Origin: Chryseobacterium piperi
GTDB taxonomy: Bacteria > Bacteroidota > Bacteroidia > Flavobacteriales > Weeksellaceae
DNA length: 64,000 nucleotides
Direction of reading: 5' to 3'
Assembly (NCBI RefSeq): GCF_002285635.2
Contig: NZ_CP023049.2
Span: forward strand, 3,906,001-3,970,000
Position numbers and translations under genes: made by a program. Under the pieces are notes generated by a model. The model was not told the DNA's origin. It ran no database searches and worked only from the letters and a program-made list of their open reading frames with translations. Below, piece by piece: positions 43,655 to 53,210 of the stretch (positions within the stretch are counted from its first letter, which is position 1; every line of letters starts with the position of its first letter).

Positions 43655-43879
43655 ATGGATAGAATTGAATTTCGAATAGCTTTTGGTAAAAGAGTTGAAA
43701 AATTTAGAAAGAAGTTGGGATTAAGCTATCGAGAGCTAGCTCAAAAATGTGACGTGGACCATAGTAATATCAGCAAAATTGAAAAAGGAGAAGTTGATTT
43801 AAGAATTTCAACAATACAGGAACTAGCCAAAGGCTTAGAAGTTCATCCACAAGAATTGTTTGATTTTGAAATGGAATAA
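43655..43879 (+). CDS. XRE family helix-turn-helix regulator
   Basis: This protein of about 74 residues starts at the ATG at 43655 (MDRIEFRIAF); an upstream ATG at 43643 adds four residues. It is a minimal Cro/C1 helix-turn-helix: LGLSYRELAQKCDVDHSNIS, KIEKGEVDLRISTI, ELAKGLEVHPQELF. It lies just downstream of another XRE gene in the same direction and ends at a terminator-like stem. Confidence 0.9.
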   Translation: MDRIEFRIAFGKRVEKFRKKLGLSYRELAQKCDVDHSNISKIEKGEVDLRISTIQELAKGLEVHPQELFDFEME

Positions 43880-43884
43880 AAACC

Positions 43885-43920
43885 AAGCTCCGAAGTCTTC
43901 AGGCTCCGGAGCTTATTTTT
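43885..43920 (+). terminator. Terminator after the XRE pair
   Basis: AAGCTCCG (43885-43892) pairs with CGGAGCTT (43907-43914), followed by ATTTTT. An outer ACCAAGCT/AGCTTGGT pairing is also possible and may compete. Confidence 0.65.
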
Positions 43921-43940
43921 AAATAGCTTGGTTTTATTTT

Positions 43941-43972
43941 ATTGACTCAAAGTCAGGAGACTTTGCGCAGCA
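43941..43972 (-). repeat. REP-like hairpin repeat, copy 5
   Basis: CAAAGTC and GACTTTG form a perfect 7-bp stem with loop AGGA, followed by CGCAGC. It is nearly identical to the copy at 40361. Confidence 0.65.
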
Positions 43973-44257
43973 GGGATTTGAGTGTCTTGTTCATAATATT
44001 ACGGCTAATGTCAAATTTATGTATTGATCGAATATTCATACATATACAATTATGCTAATACTATTTTTTGTAAAGTTGAAGAAATTAACAAGTTATTTTG
44101 TGTATGAGTACTATAATAAAAGCCTGCTTTTCTAGGCGCCCACTTCGGGTTATGCTCTATAAAGTATGTGAAATTTAATAAAAGGTTTTTGTTATGCTGT
44201 TATTTTCTAGATGAAAATGTTTAAGTCATGAAGATACTGTTCGCGCTACGTAATCTT
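43973..44257. other. Gene-free stretch with an orphan promoter-like module
   Basis: No gene is seen. The minus-strand module CAAATTTA (44012-44019) plus CATATACAATTATG (44041-44054) matches the modules at 42200 and 45078 but has no minus-strand gene downstream, only the hairpin at 43941. Near 44130-44160 a GGCGCCCACTTCGGGTTATG segment looks like an interspersed repeat fragment. Confidence 0.5.
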
Positions 44258-45022
44258 TTATATAAGTTTATTTTCAATAGCATAATATTTTCCATCATGT
44301 GTAATTACGAAATCTCCATCTTTGTCTAACTTGAATAATTTTTTTGCAATTCCTTCTCCTGTAATTAGATCAAACATTATTCTTGAAACGTTCAACACAT
44401 TTTTTACGTCTTCTTTTGCCACGAAATTATCTCCATTTTCATAGTGGGAGACTAACAATTTCATTATTTCATTGATAGGATCAGAATTATGTTTTGGATT
44501 AATTTCTTCTGGAGAAGCCAAAGCAATTTCAGTATTTAAAGAAGTTGTAAATGGATTATTGCCAATTTCAGGCTTCATATATATTGGTGAATTATGAATT
44601 TTTCTAATAAGTTCATCAAAAGAAAATTCAAATCCATCTTTTTTTGAAAAGTCAATAAAAAGTTTTGTTTTTAAGAAAGTAGGTACATGAAATGTCCCAT
44701 TCTGCTTAATTAATGGGATTATTTTGTTTTTATTAATTTTAGTTAACAAATTTGAAGTTATAATCATTTTTTCATAACCAACACCACCTTCGCCTTGATT
44801 AGCTTTCAGAACATATCTATCTGTGCAAATCATCAAAATGTAATCTGCTAGAGCTAACTTGGTTTCCATAAAATGTGGTAAGTCGTCTCCAGGAGAAAGA
44901 TCCCATTGATCTATAATTGCATCAATTCCATTACTTCTTAGCCTAGCGCCTAATTCTAAAGTCCATTTTTTATGCTCGATTGAATCGTGTGAATAAGATA
45001 TAAATACTTTTGGGATATTCAT
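44258..45022 (-). CDS. SEFIR/TIR-domain protein
   Basis: This 254-residue protein begins with a SEFIR/TIR-type domain (residues 1-150): VFISYSHDSIEHKKW, then LRSNGIDAIIDQWDL, a GDDLPHFME segment and GGVGYEKMI with the conserved glutamate. The last about 80 residues are a separate small domain with a winged-helix-like ISRIMFDLITGEGIAKKLF stretch. TIR/SEFIR proteins in bacteria often act in NAD-consuming or signalling defence systems, but no partner gene is adjacent here, so the role is open. It has its own upstream promoter-like module at 45078. Confidence 0.88.
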   Translation of the reverse strand: MNIPKVFISYSHDSIEHKKWTLELGARLRSNGIDAIIDQWDLSPGDDLPHFMETKLALADYILMICTDRYVLKANQGEGGVGYEKMIITSNLLTKINKNKIIPLIKQNGTFHVPTFLKTKLFIDFSKKDGFEFSFDELIRKIHNSPIYMKPEIGNNPFTTSLNTEIALASPEEINPKHNSDPINEIMKLLVSHYENGDNFVAKEDVKNVLNVSRIMFDLITGEGIAKKLFKLDKDGDFVITHDGKYYAIENKLI

Positions 45023-45077
45023 TTTAATAAAATTAATATATTTTGATGGTTATTTTAAATAAGATAATGATAATAGC

Positions 45078-45119
45078 CAAATTTACACATTGTATAATTA
45101 TAAAACATATAAAATTGCG
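45078..45119 (-). promoter_or_regulatory. Recurring promoter-like module, copy C
   Basis: CAAATTTA at 45078-45085 is the complement of a TAAATTTG -7 box, 56 bases upstream of the SEFIR start. CATATAAAATTGCG follows at 45106-45119 in the position of the second conserved block seen at 42228 and 44041. Confidence 0.5.
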
Positions 45120-45221
45120 TTAAAGCATTATGTACTTATTATGACAATATTAAACAGAATTTTTCACTAAGTTAAAACATTGAAACATTAGTTGCTTACG
45201 GAAAACCATAATTCAAACAAA

Positions 45222-45250
45222 AAACCGCCCTACAAAAGCAGAGCGGTTTA
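45222..45250 (-). terminator. Terminator after groEL
   Basis: AAACCGC (45222-45228) pairs with GCGGTTT (45243-45249). On the minus strand this follows the groEL stop and ends in a T run. Confidence 0.7.
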
Positions 45251-45279
45251 TATATTAAATTTGTCTTAGCGACTCGCTA

Positions 45280-46920
<1,641 letters not shown>

Positions 46921-46924
46921 TTAA

Positions 46925-47025
46925 CGTACGATGTATAATGTACAAAGTACTTGGTTTACTTTTTTAATATTTTAACTTTCGATCGGTCATTAATACATTG
47001 TACATTTTACATTGTACAACATACG
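46925..47025. repeat. Inverted repeat between groES and groEL
   Basis: The 26-base arms 46925-46950 and 47000-47025 match in inverted orientation at 21 positions. Both are built from TGTACA/TACATTGTAC-like words. The gap is transcribed with groESL and could fold into a hairpin. Confidence 0.6.
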
Positions 47026-47030
47026 AAATC

Positions 47031-47309
47031 TTAACCAATGATTCCTAATAGGTCAGCTTCTTTTACAATTAAGTAATCTTTTCCTTCTAATTTTAATTCA
47101 GCTCCTGAATATTTTCCATAAAGAACTTTGTCACCTACTTTAACAGTTGTAGGCTCATCTTTCTTACCAGGACCTACTGCTACTACTGTACCTTCTTGTG
47201 GTTTTTCTTTTGCGGTGTCCGGGATAATAATACCTGAAGCTGTTTTAGTTTCTGCAGCGATTGGTTCTACCAAAACTCTGTCTGCTAATGGTTTAAAGTT
47301 TACTGACAT
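47031..47309 (-). CDS. groES: Co-chaperonin GroES (10 kDa)
   Basis: This 92-residue co-chaperonin caps GroEL. The family signature [16 protein letters not shown] lies near the N-terminus, with a mobile-loop segment [11 protein letters not shown] and the C-terminal [15 protein letters not shown]. Length matches the family. It is the first gene of the groESL pair. No CIRCE element is visible upstream. Confidence 0.97.
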   Translation of the reverse strand: MSVNFKPLADRVLVEPIAAETKTASGIIIPDTAKEKPQEGTVVAVGPGKKDEPTTVKVGDKVLYGKYSGAELKLEGKDYLIVKEADLLGIIG

Positions 47310-47455
47310 AATATATCTTTTTTTTAATTATTTCTGGGTTATAATTCTCTAAATGTGTGCCAAATGAAGCCAGAGGATCATACTTGATCATTGAGGGTTG
47401 AAAATGGCAGAGTTTTTTTTTCGGTGTGAAATTTTGGCAGAAAAATAAAAAAAAT

Positions 47456-47480
47456 AAAGCCGGAAATTTCCGGCTTTTCT
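47456..47480 (-). terminator. Terminator after the second small peptide gene
   Basis: AAAGCCGGAA and TTCCGGCTTT form a self-complementary stem (47456-47477), with a long T run on the minus strand side. Confidence 0.85.
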
Positions 47481-47501
47481 TTTACTGATTTTCTTAAAGA
47501 G

Positions 47502-47657
47502 TTAAGGACAATACTGTCCCGGTCCAATCCATAAGGTACATTTTCCGTTATCGTCGCGTTCACAACAAACAAGTCTTGCTGCACCTCCATTAATGGACTT
47601 TTGTGCATCTCTGTTTAATAACTTGGCATTTTTCATGGTTACAGTGGTTTTTTTCAT
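47502..47657 (-). CDS. GG-leader cysteine-rich peptide (bacteriocin-like), second copy
   Basis: This 51-residue peptide has a double-glycine leader (LLNRDAQKSINGG, then cleavage expected before AARL) and a core following VCC-x7-C-x2-W-x5-YC, nearly the same spacing as the peptide at 7898. A -7 box (TATATTTG, the complement of 47730-47737) lies upstream and a strong terminator downstream. No modification enzyme or peptidase-type ABC transporter is adjacent. Export and activity are inferred from the leader only. Confidence 0.8.
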   Translation of the reverse strand: MKKTTVTMKNAKLLNRDAQKSINGGAARLVCCERDDNGKCTLWIGPGQYCP

Positions 47658-47729
47658 ATTATTATTTTTGGTGATACTGAGTATTTAACCATAATACGTA
47701 GTTTGACTTCTGGTTATCAGTATGTTAAT

Positions 47730-47737
47730 CAAATATA
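47730..47737 (-). promoter_or_regulatory. -7 promoter box for the second small peptide gene
   Basis: CAAATATA on the plus strand is TATATTTG on the minus strand, 73 bases before the ATG. The same box occurs before the peptide at 7898. The rest of the gap 47658-47899 shows no gene. Confidence 0.45.
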
Positions 47738-47899
47738 AATATTTTTTCACAAACTTGATCTTTTAATTTTATTTTTTTAGCTTGTGTTTAATTTCTGGTT
47801 GTAGAATACCTGTTTTTAAGACCAATAGGACAGCAAACTTTTAAGGAAAATCATATTTCCCACCTAATAATATTTGAAAAGAAAAATAGGAGTTTTATT

Positions 47900-49111
47900 T
47901 TATGCCTGTTCCTTTGTCGGCTGATTGATTTTTGAAATAATGGCACCTGAAACGGCAATACCTATAAAGTTGGTTACCGCCCTGGCTTCATTCATAAAAC
48001 GGTCTACGCTATACAGCAGCGCAATATCTGTCACAGGAATTTTCCCAAACCGGTTTAATGTAAAAATAAGGGCGAGAAAGCCAGATCCGGGAACACCGGA
48101 AGCTGTTTTTGAGGTAATGGTAATAATGACAAAAAGCCATATGTAGTCATTAACACTTAAAGAAATACTGTAAAACTGGATGAGAAAACAGCATGCTACA
48201 GAAATATAAATACAAGCACCCGCAAGATTAAAATTATATCCTAATGGAATTACAAATCTTAATATTTTTCTGCTATAGCCCTGGGATTCCATCTTTTCGA
48301 AAATCATAGGAAAGGCTGTTTTCGAAGACGAGGTGGTCATAACCAGAACGATTTCCTCTTTTATATGAATAAGAAATTTCCACAAATTGAATTTGAATAA
48401 GTAAGCAATCAATCCTAAAATTCCAAAAATAAAAACAATATCAGCAAGGTATACGGTAGCAACAACTTTGCTAAGAGGGAGAAGAGTATTAATACCATAC
48501 ACTGAAATTCCGTAAGCGATATTACAGAAGATAATAAAAGGAAGAATACAGTATAAATACTTAATAATGGTATAGAATATGGCAAGACCCTGGTCCAGTA
48601 TTTTGATAAAATCTTCTCTGGCTTTGGAGAGATTCATGTAGATCCCGATAATAATAGAAATGATCAGAAAGATACCATGCCGATTAAGATATAAAACAGA
48701 AACAATAGAGGTATCATTGATTTCAAAATTCTTGGGTAGAGTCGTTTTTATTTTAGGAATCTCAATTCCCGTATTGGCACCAGGCTGTACCGCAAAACCA
48801 AAAATAAAGCCTATCACAATAGCAGTTGAACTTAGTATTAAAAAATAAAGTGCAGTCTGCCAGACAATACTACCGGCATTTTTGATATCTGACAAATGAC
48901 AGATCCCATAAATAATAGCCATGAAAATGATCGGTAATATGATCGTTTCCAGAACCATAAAAAAATACCGGCTTATAATCCCTAGCTTGATACTCGTATC
49001 AGGAAAGTAATACCCACTAAGTACACCACCTATAATGGCTACAAATACATATAGCGTAAGATTTTTTAAGTATCTGCTGGTGAATGTTTTTTGGGTGTGA
49101 AAGAGGTTCAT
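47900..49111 (-). CDS. Dicarboxylate/amino acid:cation symporter (DAACS family)
   Basis: This 403-residue membrane carrier belongs to the glutamate/C4-dicarboxylate symporter family (GltP/DctA). Features include about eight helices, the serine-rich re-entrant loop VLVMTTSSSKTAFP, the NFNLAGACIY helix-7 motif (NxxG-type), and GVPGSGFLAL near the C-terminus. It imports glutamate, aspartate or dicarboxylates with Na+ or H+. It lies 80 bases downstream of a CitMHS gene on the same strand, and a divergent LytS/LytTR pair is further upstream. Confidence 0.9.
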   Translation of the reverse strand: MNLFHTQKTFTSRYLKNLTLYVFVAIIGGVLSGYYFPDTSIKLGIISRYFFMVLETIILPIIFMAIIYGICHLSDIKNAGSIVWQTALYFLILSSTAIVIGFIFGFAVQPGANTGIEIPKIKTTLPKNFEINDTSIVSVLYLNRHGIFLIISIIIGIYMNLSKAREDFIKILDQGLAIFYTIIKYLYCILPFIIFCNIAYGISVYGINTLLPLSKVVATVYLADIVFIFGILGLIAYLFKFNLWKFLIHIKEEIVLVMTTSSSKTAFPMIFEKMESQGYSRKILRFVIPLGYNFNLAGACIYISVACCFLIQFYSISLSVNDYIWLFVIITITSKTASGVPGSGFLALIFTLNRFGKIPVTDIALLYSVDRFMNEARAVTNFIGIAVSGAIISKINQPTKEQA

Positions 49112-49191
49112 CTGAAAACTTTTATTCGCTGCGTAAAGTGAGGGTTATTATAATTCTGGTCCGAAATATAATAATTATATACCAATTCAAA

Positions 49192-50478
49192 CTATATAAC
49201 TCCGAGAAGCAAGGCTCCCAATAGCATAACAATAGAGGATCCGATAGCCCATTTTAATGTGTATTTCAAATGATCGGAAAATTCCACTCCTGCCAATGAT
49301 ACCAATAAATAGGTTGATGGAACCAGTGGACTCAGAAGATGAGATGCTTGTCCTACAAGGCTGGCTCTTCCTAAAATATCGGGTGGAATGCCAAGCTGAT
49401 TTCCTGTCGCGGCAATAATTGGAAGTATTCCAAAATAATATGCATCGTTAGTTAGGAAAAATGTTAGTGGAACACTGAATACTGCGGTAATAATATTTAA
49501 AGATCCACCCCAGCTTTTAGGAACGATTTCTATCATACTGTTTCCCATAGCCTGCATAATCCCGGAGCCATTTAAAATTCCTGTAAAAATTCCTGCCCCG
49601 AAAATCATTCCTGCTACAGACAATGCATTTCCTGCATGTTTTGACATTATTTTCTGCTGGTCTTTTAATTTAGGGTAATTGATTACTGAAGCGATACAGA
49701 AGGCAATCATAAAAGCAATTCCCAAAGGAACGATATCTAAGATCATCACTGCCAAAAGAATGATGGTAAGGCCAAGGTTGATCCAGATCAGCTTAGGACG
49801 ACGAAGCTTAGGATCTACCTCACCACTGATATCACTAGCGCTGTAGTTGGTATATTTTCCATCTTTTGCAATACGTTTTTTCTCTTTTAACCCTAAGATA
49901 TAAGCAACAAAAATAACCCAACAGATGCCCAATACCATGATCGGGATCATCGGAACAAAAATCTCTGTATGTCCAAGTTTAAGCGAACTCATAACCCGCG
50001 CAGTAGGGCCGCCCCACGGAAGAATATTCATAATACCTCCGGCCAGCATAATGATGCAGGTAAGAATCAGGGGATTTAGTCCTTGTTTTTTATAGAGGGG
50101 GAGCATAGCAGCTACTACGATAATATAGGTAGAAGAGCCATCTCCATCCAGAGAAACTAATGTCGTAAGAATAGCTGTCCCAATAGTTGTTTTGATCGGA
50201 TTATCTCCAACAGCTTTCAGAATTACATTAACCAGCGGTTCAAATAATCCGGTGTCGATCATTAAACTGAAATAGAGAATGGCAAAAATCAACATAACGC
50301 CGGTGAGAGCTATTTCTTTTACACCATTCTTCATCATGTCCCCGAGCTCGGGACCAAATCCGGCAAAAAGAGCAATGATGACCGGAACGATCACCAGGGC
50401 TGTAAGGGGTGTCATTTTTTTATTCATGATGAGGATCATAAAGATGATGATCATCAAAAACCCAAGAAATGTTAGCAT
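49192..50478 (-). CDS. CitMHS family citrate (divalent metal complex) transporter
   Basis: This 428-residue polytopic protein of the CitM/CitH family imports citrate complexed with Mg2+ or Ca2+ by proton symport. The conserved SLDGDGSSTYIIV loop and LPWGGPTARVMSSL motif are clear. It follows a DUF2490 outer-membrane protein gene by 35 bases and precedes the DAACS carrier, making an organic-acid uptake cluster. The kinase/regulator pair on the other side is a likely controller. Confidence 0.93.
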   Translation of the reverse strand: MLTFLGFLMIIIFMILIMNKKMTPLTALVIVPVIIALFAGFGPELGDMMKNGVKEIALTGVMLIFAILYFSLMIDTGLFEPLVNVILKAVGDNPIKTTIGTAILTTLVSLDGDGSSTYIIVVAAMLPLYKKQGLNPLILTCIIMLAGGIMNILPWGGPTARVMSSLKLGHTEIFVPMIPIMVLGICWVIFVAYILGLKEKKRIAKDGKYTNYSASDISGEVDPKLRRPKLIWINLGLTIILLAVMILDIVPLGIAFMIAFCIASVINYPKLKDQQKIMSKHAGNALSVAGMIFGAGIFTGILNGSGIMQAMGNSMIEIVPKSWGGSLNIITAVFSVPLTFFLTNDAYYFGILPIIAATGNQLGIPPDILGRASLVGQASHLLSPLVPSTYLLVSLAGVEFSDHLKYTLKWAIGSSIVMLLGALLLGVI

Positions 50479-50513
50479 AGCGATATATTAAATTTAATCA
50501 GTGAGGTATGGTT

Positions 50514-51206
50514 TTATTTTTGTTTTTTTCTCCAGTCAAAGGTATTTCTGAAGCCTACGTATCCATAGTTGCTGGTTCTTCCCGGTGACAGCTGGTTGAT
50601 AAAAGCTAATTCAATAGCAGAGCGTTTTCCGGTCTTTATTCCTATTCCGGCAGTGATACGATTGCTGTCAAAAATATCATCTTTTTTATTGACATTAATT
50701 CTTATTTCGTTTTTAAGGATGCCGTATAATCTTTCTTTTTCTCCTTTTCTATTGAAAGGAATTCTCATAGAAAGAAGATAACGGGCTCTTAAAACAAATT
50801 CATCAGGGTTATCGATAAAACGTTCTTCAATACGAAATCTACTGGATATCGATGTCCTTCCAATATCATGATCCAGAGTGACCTGTTGGAAAGCTCTTTT
50901 TTCGTAACGTGCTTTTTTCGAGTCACTACCCTGGTAAGATTCCAGAATAAGGAACATTCCTCCTAATGCCGGTCTTACCCCCTTAACTACCTCATAATCT
51001 AAGTAAGCGTTAACAAGAAATAGTCTGGTATCGTATGCCAGGTCAAAAGAACGGTATTGGGTAAGAGCAGTTAACGTGCTTTTGTCCGTTACTCTGGCCG
51101 TCATAATATATTGAAACCACATATTGTAATTATCAGTACTTTGTCCCTGGTAAAATTGGTAAAGAAGAAGTGGTAGAATAAAAATTAATTTTCTCTTAAT
51201 TTTCAT
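50514..51206 (-). CDS. DUF2490 outer-membrane beta-barrel protein
   Basis: This 230-residue protein has a signal peptide ending YQG and a small beta barrel typical of DUF2490: TDNYNMWFQYIMTARV at the N-terminus, RTSISSRFRIEERFI in the middle and GYVGFRNTFDW at the end. DUF2490 proteins are thought to sit in the outer membrane, but function is unknown. It is the first gene of the CitMHS cluster, divergent from the LytS-type kinase. A minus-strand -7 box lies at 51242-51235. Confidence 0.85.
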   Translation of the reverse strand: MKIKRKLIFILPLLLYQFYQGQSTDNYNMWFQYIMTARVTDKSTLTALTQYRSFDLAYDTRLFLVNAYLDYEVVKGVRPALGGMFLILESYQGSDSKKARYEKRAFQQVTLDHDIGRTSISSRFRIEERFIDNPDEFVLRARYLLSMRIPFNRKGEKERLYGILKNEIRINVNKKDDIFDSNRITAGIGIKTGKRSAIELAFINQLSPGRTSNYGYVGFRNTFDWRKKQK

Positions 51207-51234
51207 ATAATATTGGGTTAATATTGTTGCTTTC

Positions 51235-51331
51235 CAAATATATTTATTAGAATTACCGGGATGTTAATTTTTCAATCAATGACCTATTTTATCAGCAAAC
51301 AGCATTTTCCATTAAAAAGATCCTATATTTG
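51235..51331. promoter_or_regulatory. Divergent promoters between DUF2490 and LytS genes
   Basis: TATATTTG boxes are present for both directions: minus strand at 51242-51235 (29 bases before the DUF2490 start) and plus strand at 51324-51331 (27 bases before the kinase start). The 80 bases between them would hold any LytTR binding sites; no clear repeat was identified. Confidence 0.5.
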
Positions 51332-51357
51332 AAAACCGTTGAAATCAGGTTTTTGTC

Positions 51358-52467
51358 ATGTTTTTAATAGTTAATATTGTATTTATATTGCTGGTTTTCA
51401 GAATTTTATTCAGTGATAAGATTCTGAAAAAACTAATGAATTCTCATTGGGGGTTTCTATTGAGGTTTCAGCATGTTTTCTTCTTTTTTATCTTTATTTT
51501 AATAATTTTTTTCACGGAAAATTACTTCCTCGATGCTCCTGAGTTGATTTGGAGTGTTTTATCTGTAATTGTTTTGAATATTGGAGTTTACTATTTGGTA
51601 TACTGTTATCTGGTCCCTCATTTTTATTTAGCGAATAAATATCCTGAGTTTATTTTGTATGCGCTGATTTGTTTTTTAGTATCCAGTCTTTTTAGAATTT
51701 TGCTTGAGCCTGCTGTTTTTAAAATGAATTTCAATGAAGCCCTTTCCAATACCAAATTTTTATATAATGTTTATACAGCCCAGGGTATTGTAATTCTTGT
51801 TGCTTCATTTTTGGGAATTACAAAGGATAAATTTTTGATCGAACAAAATGTTGCCGATTTGGGTGAACAGAAAGAGCAGCTTTATCTGGATCTTTTAAAA
51901 TCAAAGATGAATCCTCATTTTTTGCTCAATACCCTCAATAACATATATGCCAATAGTTTCGTGTCTTCAGAAAAAACGTCTGACTCTATTTTACAGCTTA
52001 GCAAACTTTTACAATATATTATTTATGACAGTGGAAAAGAGAAAATAAGTGTGGCACAAGAATTTTCTTCTATATATTCTCTTGCCAAGCTGTATCAGTT
52101 AAAATATGATAATCAGCTCAGTATTGATTTCGATGTCCGAAATGAAGAAACACTTGATATTGTAGAAATTCCTCCTTCTGTTTTTTTAACGCTTTTTGAA
52201 AATGCTTTAAAACATTCGGGAATCGGATTAGAGACTGACGGATTTATAAAAGTGGCTTATGCAATTGAAAAGCGGGATCTGCTTTTTGAAATTATTAACT
52301 CCATTACCAGTAGGAGTACTTCGGAAGATACTGGTTATAAAGGATTGGGGAATGAAGCGATCATCCATATATTAGAAAAATACTATGGAGGAAGGGTTGA
52401 TTTTTTTTCTGAAAAGATTGAAAATAACAGGTATAAAACGGTTTTAAAAATTAATTTAAATGAGTAA
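51358..52467 (+). CDS. LytS/YehU-type sensor histidine kinase
   Basis: This 369-residue kinase has an N-terminal membrane part of about four helices and a C-terminal His_kinase domain with the motif LLKSKMNPHFLLNTLNNIYA near residue 180, including the phosphoacceptor histidine. An ATPase region with LFENALKHSG and GLGNEAI follows. Its stop overlaps the regulator gene by eight bases. It probably senses the transported organic acid or a related signal. Confidence 0.92.
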   Translation: MFLIVNIVFILLVFRILFSDKILKKLMNSHWGFLLRFQHVFFFFIFILIIFFTENYFLDAPELIWSVLSVIVLNIGVYYLVYCYLVPHFYLANKYPEFILYALICFLVSSLFRILLEPAVFKMNFNEALSNTKFLYNVYTAQGIVILVASFLGITKDKFLIEQNVADLGEQKEQLYLDLLKSKMNPHFLLNTLNNIYANSFVSSEKTSDSILQLSKLLQYIIYDSGKEKISVAQEFSSIYSLAKLYQLKYDNQLSIDFDVRNEETLDIVEIPPSVFLTLFENALKHSGIGLETDGFIKVAYAIEKRDLLFEIINSITSRSTSEDTGYKGLGNEAIIHILEKYYGGRVDFFSEKIENNRYKTVLKINLNE

Positions 52468-53161
52468 TCTGACTATCGTCAATGTAGATGATGAATATCC
52501 TGCGTTGCAGCTTGTCAAACAGTATTGTGCACAAATAGAAGGTGTTGATCTCCAGGCATCATTTCAGGACCCTGTAGCTGCTTTGGAATACCTTAAAGAG
52601 AATAAAGTAGATCTTGTTATTCTTGATATCAATATGCCTGGAATTAATGGAGTAGACTTACTCCAGCAGCTTCCCTATAAGCCCCTTTGTATTTTTATCA
52701 CATTGGAAACCCAGCACGCCGTTAAAGCATTTGAGTTGGATGTCGTTCATTATCTTGTGAAACCGGTAGATCTGGAAACCTTTAAAAAAGCAGTCAATAA
52801 AGCAAAAGATTATCTGCAGTTTAAGAATGCAGCGAGTCATACCGAAGAAGATAATTTTATCATGTTTAAGTCCAATTATATCATGAATAAAGTTTTTCTT
52901 AAAGATATTTTATGGATACAAGGCTTTGGAGAATATATTATTTTAGTCACTGTTTTGAAAAAATATATGATCCTGGAGAGGATGTCTAATTTTGAAGAAA
53001 AGTTTCAGTCTTTTGGATTTATCAGGGTTCATAAATCCTATATCGTATTATCTTCTCACATTGATTCTTATGATGTGAAATATGTGTACTTAAAAGGCGG
53101 AGATAAAATTCCGTTGGGAAGAACGTACAAAACCTTATTAAAAGATTATTTAGGTAAATAA
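52460..53161 (+). CDS. LytTR family response regulator
   Basis: This 233-residue regulator has a receiver domain with D56 (LVILDINMPG) and lysine in YLVKPVD, followed by a LytTR DNA-binding domain (about residues 135-233: FIRVHKSYIV, KIPLGRTYKT). It overlaps the kinase gene. The neighbouring divergent DUF2490-CitMHS unit is the most likely target. Confidence 0.94.
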   Translation: MSNLTIVNVDDEYPALQLVKQYCAQIEGVDLQASFQDPVAALEYLKENKVDLVILDINMPGINGVDLLQQLPYKPLCIFITLETQHAVKAFELDVVHYLVKPVDLETFKKAVNKAKDYLQFKNAASHTEEDNFIMFKSNYIMNKVFLKDILWIQGFGEYIILVTVLKKYMILERMSNFEEKFQSFGFIRVHKSYIVLSSHIDSYDVKYVYLKGGDKIPLGRTYKTLLKDYLGK

Positions 53162-53173
53162 ATGATGATAAAA

Positions 53174-53210
53174 AATAAAACCGCATGTTAAGCGGTTTTA
53201 TTTTTATTTA
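53174..53210. terminator. Bidirectional terminator
   Basis: AATAAAACCGC (53174-53184) pairs with GCGGTTTTATT (53192-53202) around a 7-base loop, between the convergent regulator and M1 peptidase genes. Confidence 0.85.

Noticed and set aside
38285..43972. Integron attC sites
   Set aside because: The hairpins lack recognisable RYYYAAC/GTTRRRY core boxes and no integrase is present; kept only as a cassette-like hypothesis.
40361..43972. A CRISPR array formed by the repeated hairpins
   Set aside because: The copies are few, kilobases apart, in different contexts, and no cas genes are present.
47357..47362. TGGCAC on the minus strand upstream of groES, resembling a sigma-54 -24 box
   Set aside because: The expected -12 TTGC element is missing at the right distance.
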